Below are positions 3,901-6,193 of a stretch of DNA of 6,193 nucleotides, one piece after another. Each line of letters starts with the position of its first letter. Position 1 is the stretch's first letter. Position numbers and translations under genes: made by a program. Below the pieces are notes generated by a model. It was given only the letters and a program-made list of their open reading frames with translations. It was not told where the DNA came from and searched no databases. Source of the DNA: Chloroflexota bacterium (GTDB taxonomy: Bacteria; Chloroflexota; Ktedonobacteria; Ktedonobacterales; Ktedonobacteraceae); NCBI GenBank assembly GCA_005881495.1, contig VBHI01000175.1:1-6193 (forward strand). Reading direction: 5' to 3'.

Positions 3901-6193
3901 ATGAAAAATGACCATCCCCCTTTTGTTTTAGCACTGGATGATGCATCTGCCCGACTTTCGCTCGTGGGAGGAAAAGGTGCATCGCTCGCACGCATGGCGG
4001 CGGCTGGCCTGCCTGTGCCTGCTGGTTTTCACATCACCACGGCAGCCTATCGCCGCTTTGTGGCGGAGCATCGGCTGCAAGAGCAGATTCTGGCGGCTGT
4101 CTCCGCCGTCACTCCAGATCAGCCCGCTGCGCTCGAAGAGGCATCAAAGCAGATCGGAAGGCTTTTCGCGCAGAGGGCGATGCCTGATGAGATTGCCGAG
4201 GCGATCGGCCTCGCGTATGCTGCACTTGGCGGGGGTGACCTGCCTGTCGCGGTACGTTCCTCTGCCACCGCTGAAGACCTGCCTGAGCTGTCGTTTGCCG
4301 GTCAGCAGGAGACCTATCTCAACATGCACGGCGCAGCGATGGTCCTCGATGCCGTCCAACGCTGCTGGGCTTCGCTCTGGACCGCGCGGGCGATTGGCTA
4401 CCGCACTCTCCATCACATCGCACAAGAGGAGGTGAGCCTGGCGGTGGTGGTCCAGGAACTGGTGCCTGCCGAGGCAGCAGGCATCCTCTTCACCGCCAAT
4501 CCGCTGACCGGGGCACGCGACCAGGTGATGATCAACGCTGCCTGGGGGCTGGGTGAGGCCATTGTCGGCGGGCTGGTCACGCCCGATACCGTCGTGGTTG
4601 AGAAGGCAACCGGGGCCATCACCAAACAGCAGATCACTGAGAAGGACGTGATGACTGTGCGCACACCCGAAGGCACGCACGAGGAAGCGGTGCCGGCAGA
4701 GCGGCGCGCGCAGGCCGTGCTCAGCCCAGCGCAGGTTACTGAACTGACCCGCATCGGTGTGCAGATCGAGGACCTCTATGGCCAGCCAATGGATATCGAG
4801 TGGGCGCTCCACGATGGCCGTATCTCCGTTGTGCAGGCCCGCCCAATCACTGCATTACCTGCCTTGCCCGAACCTGCCGCCGGGCCTCAGGTGACCCGGG
4901 CAGCAGAGTGGAAACTCCCCAATCCCAAAGGACTATACTACCGCGCCAGTGTGATCGAACTACTGCCAGATCCGCTTTCACCCCTGTTCGCTACGCTTGG
5001 ACTCCCTGCGTGGTCCAGGGCTACAGCAGGGGTCATGGGGAGCGTAGGACTGGCATACGCGTTTCCTGATGAGCCACTGATCACCATCAACGGGTATGGC
5101 TACTATCACATGAGCCTCACGCCTGTGCAGACGGCAAAGATGATGCTCGACGTGCCACGAATCCTTGCCGTCTTCCTGCCACTGTTGCGCACCTCAGAGC
5201 AACGCTGGCAGAAGGCCCGTTCCAGGTATGCAGCGGTGGTCAACTACTGGCAAACAAGGGACCTGGCGACCACGTCAGCCGCAGGCCTGCTGGGTGGGGC
5301 ATGCGCTATCACTGACGAAGCGGCTCAGTACTATCTTTCTGTCCAGGGCGGCATCCTGCCAGGAGCGTATATGAGCGAGGCGCTCTTTGCCCTGGTGTAC
5401 AACAGGTTCCTCAAGAGGCGCGATGCTCCCTCTGCTCTGACGTTTGTGCTGGGCTTTGACAGTGCACCGATACAGGCCGAGAAATCGCTGTATGACCTGG
5501 CGCAATGGGTACGCGGCCAGCCGGAACTGGCCGATGCACTACGGCGCATGTCGAGAGACGAGTTCGCCGCCGCATATCAGACTCCGCAGGTCACGGGAGT
5601 GGACGAGGCAGTATGGTCGCAGTTCCGCCAACGGTTTGCTGACCACCTCGCACGCTTCGGACACGCGATCTACGACCTCGACTTCGCCAAGGCGGTACCT
5701 GCCGATGACCCGTCGTCGCTGCTGGAAACGCTCAAGTTCTTCCTGAGCGGCGATGCGCCCAATCCCTATGCCCGCCAGGAAAAGGCGGCTGCTGCCCGCG
5801 AGCAAGCGACGCAGTCGATGTTGGCCCGGCTGCGCGGTCCTCGCCTGGCGCTGTTTCGCCGCCTGGTGGAGTGGGCGCAGCGCTTCGCCCCGCTACGCGA
5901 GGATGCGCTGGCGGATGCAGGCCTGGGCTGGCCGGTACTGCGCCGGATGCTGCGCGAGATTGGACAGCGCCTGGTCGCAGCTCACGGCATCGCCACAGCG
6001 GACGATATCTTCTGGCTGACGTTAGACGAGGTGCAGGCAGCCGCACATGCTCTTGACAATACACAGAATGTGCAGAATGCGCAGCCAGTCGGGGATTATC
6101 ACACAGCCATAGCCGAGCGGCGAGCAGCCTGGGAGCGCGAACGCAAGGTCACGCCGCCTGCAGCCTTGCCGCTCAAAAGCGGTTACCGCTTCC
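3901..6193 (+). CDS. PEP synthase/rifampicin phosphotransferase-like enzyme, C-terminus beyond the window
   Basis: An uninterrupted frame of 764 codons runs from ATG 3901 to the right edge. Residues about 8-320 form a PPDK/PEP-synthase ATP-grasp domain: GGKGASLARMAAAGLPVP (23-40) with K25, VRSSATAEDLPELSFAGQQE (118-137) with R119, NPLTGARD (200-207), MDIEWA (297-302) with E300, and VQARPI (311-316). From 320 onward there is a long helical middle region ending in DDIFWLTLDEV and a basic ERRAAWERERKV stretch, as in rifampicin phosphotransferases and related enzymes. The phosphohistidine swivelling domain should follow outside the window. The family moves phosphate from ATP through a histidine to pyruvate or another acceptor; the acceptor here is unknown. 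ATG 3901 has a weak GAAGAG upstream. GTG 3898 and ATG 3853 (AGGAG 12 bases before it) are alternative starts in the same frame. Confidence 0.9.
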   Translation, partial: MKNDHPPFVLALDDASARLSLVGGKGASLARMAAAGLPVPAGFHITTAAYRRFVAEHRLQEQILAAVSAVTPDQPAALEEASKQIGRLFAQRAMPDEIAEAIGLAYAALGGGDLPVAVRSSATAEDLPELSFAGQQETYLNMHGAAMVLDAVQRCWASLWTARAIGYRTLHHIAQEEVSLAVVVQELVPAEAAGILFTANPLTGARDQVMINAAWGLGEAIVGGLVTPDTVVVEKATGAITKQQITEKDVMTVRTPEGTHEEAVPAERRAQAVLSPAQVTELTRIGVQIEDLYGQPMDIEWALHDGRISVVQARPITALPALPEPAAGPQVTRAAEWKLPNPKGLYYRASVIELLPDPLSPLFATLGLPAWSRATAGVMGSVGLAYAFPDEPLITINGYGYYHMSLTPVQTAKMMLDVPRILAVFLPLLRTSEQRWQKARSRYAAVVNYWQTRDLATTSAAGLLGGACAITDEAAQYYLSVQGGILPGAYMSEALFALVYNRFLKRRDAPSALTFVLGFDSAPIQAEKSLYDLAQWVRGQPELADALRRMSRDEFAAAYQTPQVTGVDEAVWSQFRQRFADHLARFGHAIYDLDFAKAVPADDPSSLLETLKFFLSGDAPNPYARQEKAAAAREQATQSMLARLRGPRLALFRRLVEWAQRFAPLREDALADAGLGWPVLRRMLREIGQRLVAAHGIATADDIFWLTLDEVQAAAHALDNTQNVQNAQPVGDYHTAIAERRAAWERERKVTPPAALPLKSGYRF

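Noticed and set aside
4144..4812. A 222-codon minus-strand open frame opposite the PEP-utilising gene
   Set aside because: It is a GC-rich shadow of a gene with conserved ATP-grasp motifs, and the His/Arg-rich product is not recognisable.
1..6193. CRISPR arrays, tRNA, rRNA, or complete insertion sequences
   Set aside because: No regularly spaced repeats, no tRNA-like cloverleaf, no rRNA-like stretch, and no transposase with terminal inverted repeats were seen.

Overview
The window looks like chromosomal DNA of a large-genome soil bacterium. I favour Ktedonobacteria (Chloroflexota). This is an inference from protein style: an NB-ARC-like ATPase whose Walker B region reads LLLLDNFEH, a stand-alone receiver protein, and a rifampicin-phosphotransferase-like PEP-utilising enzyme. 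No marker gene confirms it.

Layout. Bases 1-456 (minus strand) hold the first 152 residues of an AAA/NB-ARC-type ATPase that runs off the left edge. Directly upstream of it, also on the minus strand, bases 472-711 encode a 79-residue fragment that keeps only the C-terminal catalytic part of a tyrosine recombinase, probably a decayed integrase. Bases 712-1083 carry no established gene but are rich in structure: a palindrome over a possible -35 box, an imperfect direct repeat, a 12-bp perfect hairpin with a competing upstream arm, and a 7-bp hairpin. All of this lies ahead of a plus-strand ABC-F ATPase gene (1084-2721), which has a good Shine-Dalgarno. That gene ends inside a 27-bp stem-loop whose only imperfections are G-U pairs in the plus-strand RNA.

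Downstream on the plus strand come a 62-residue two-helix membrane protein (2850-3038), a single-domain CheY-like receiver protein (3172-3528), a 75-residue helical protein of unknown function with a strong Shine-Dalgarno (3616-3843), and a long PEP/pyruvate-binding-domain enzyme (from 3901, running off the right edge after 764 codons). The last three are close enough to form an operon (gaps of 87 and 57 bases), but no experiment or conserved-neighbourhood comparison is available here.

How they may work together. ABC-F proteins act on the ribosome, often in antibiotic protection or translation rescue. The PEP-synthase-like enzyme has the ATP-grasp and middle-domain architecture of rifampicin phosphotransferases. 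An antibiotic- or stress-response neighbourhood is therefore conceivable. The most interesting non-coding signal is the 747-943 region, which could be a leader controlling the ABC-F gene. That is a hypothesis from base pairing read by eye, without any folding or covariation calculation.
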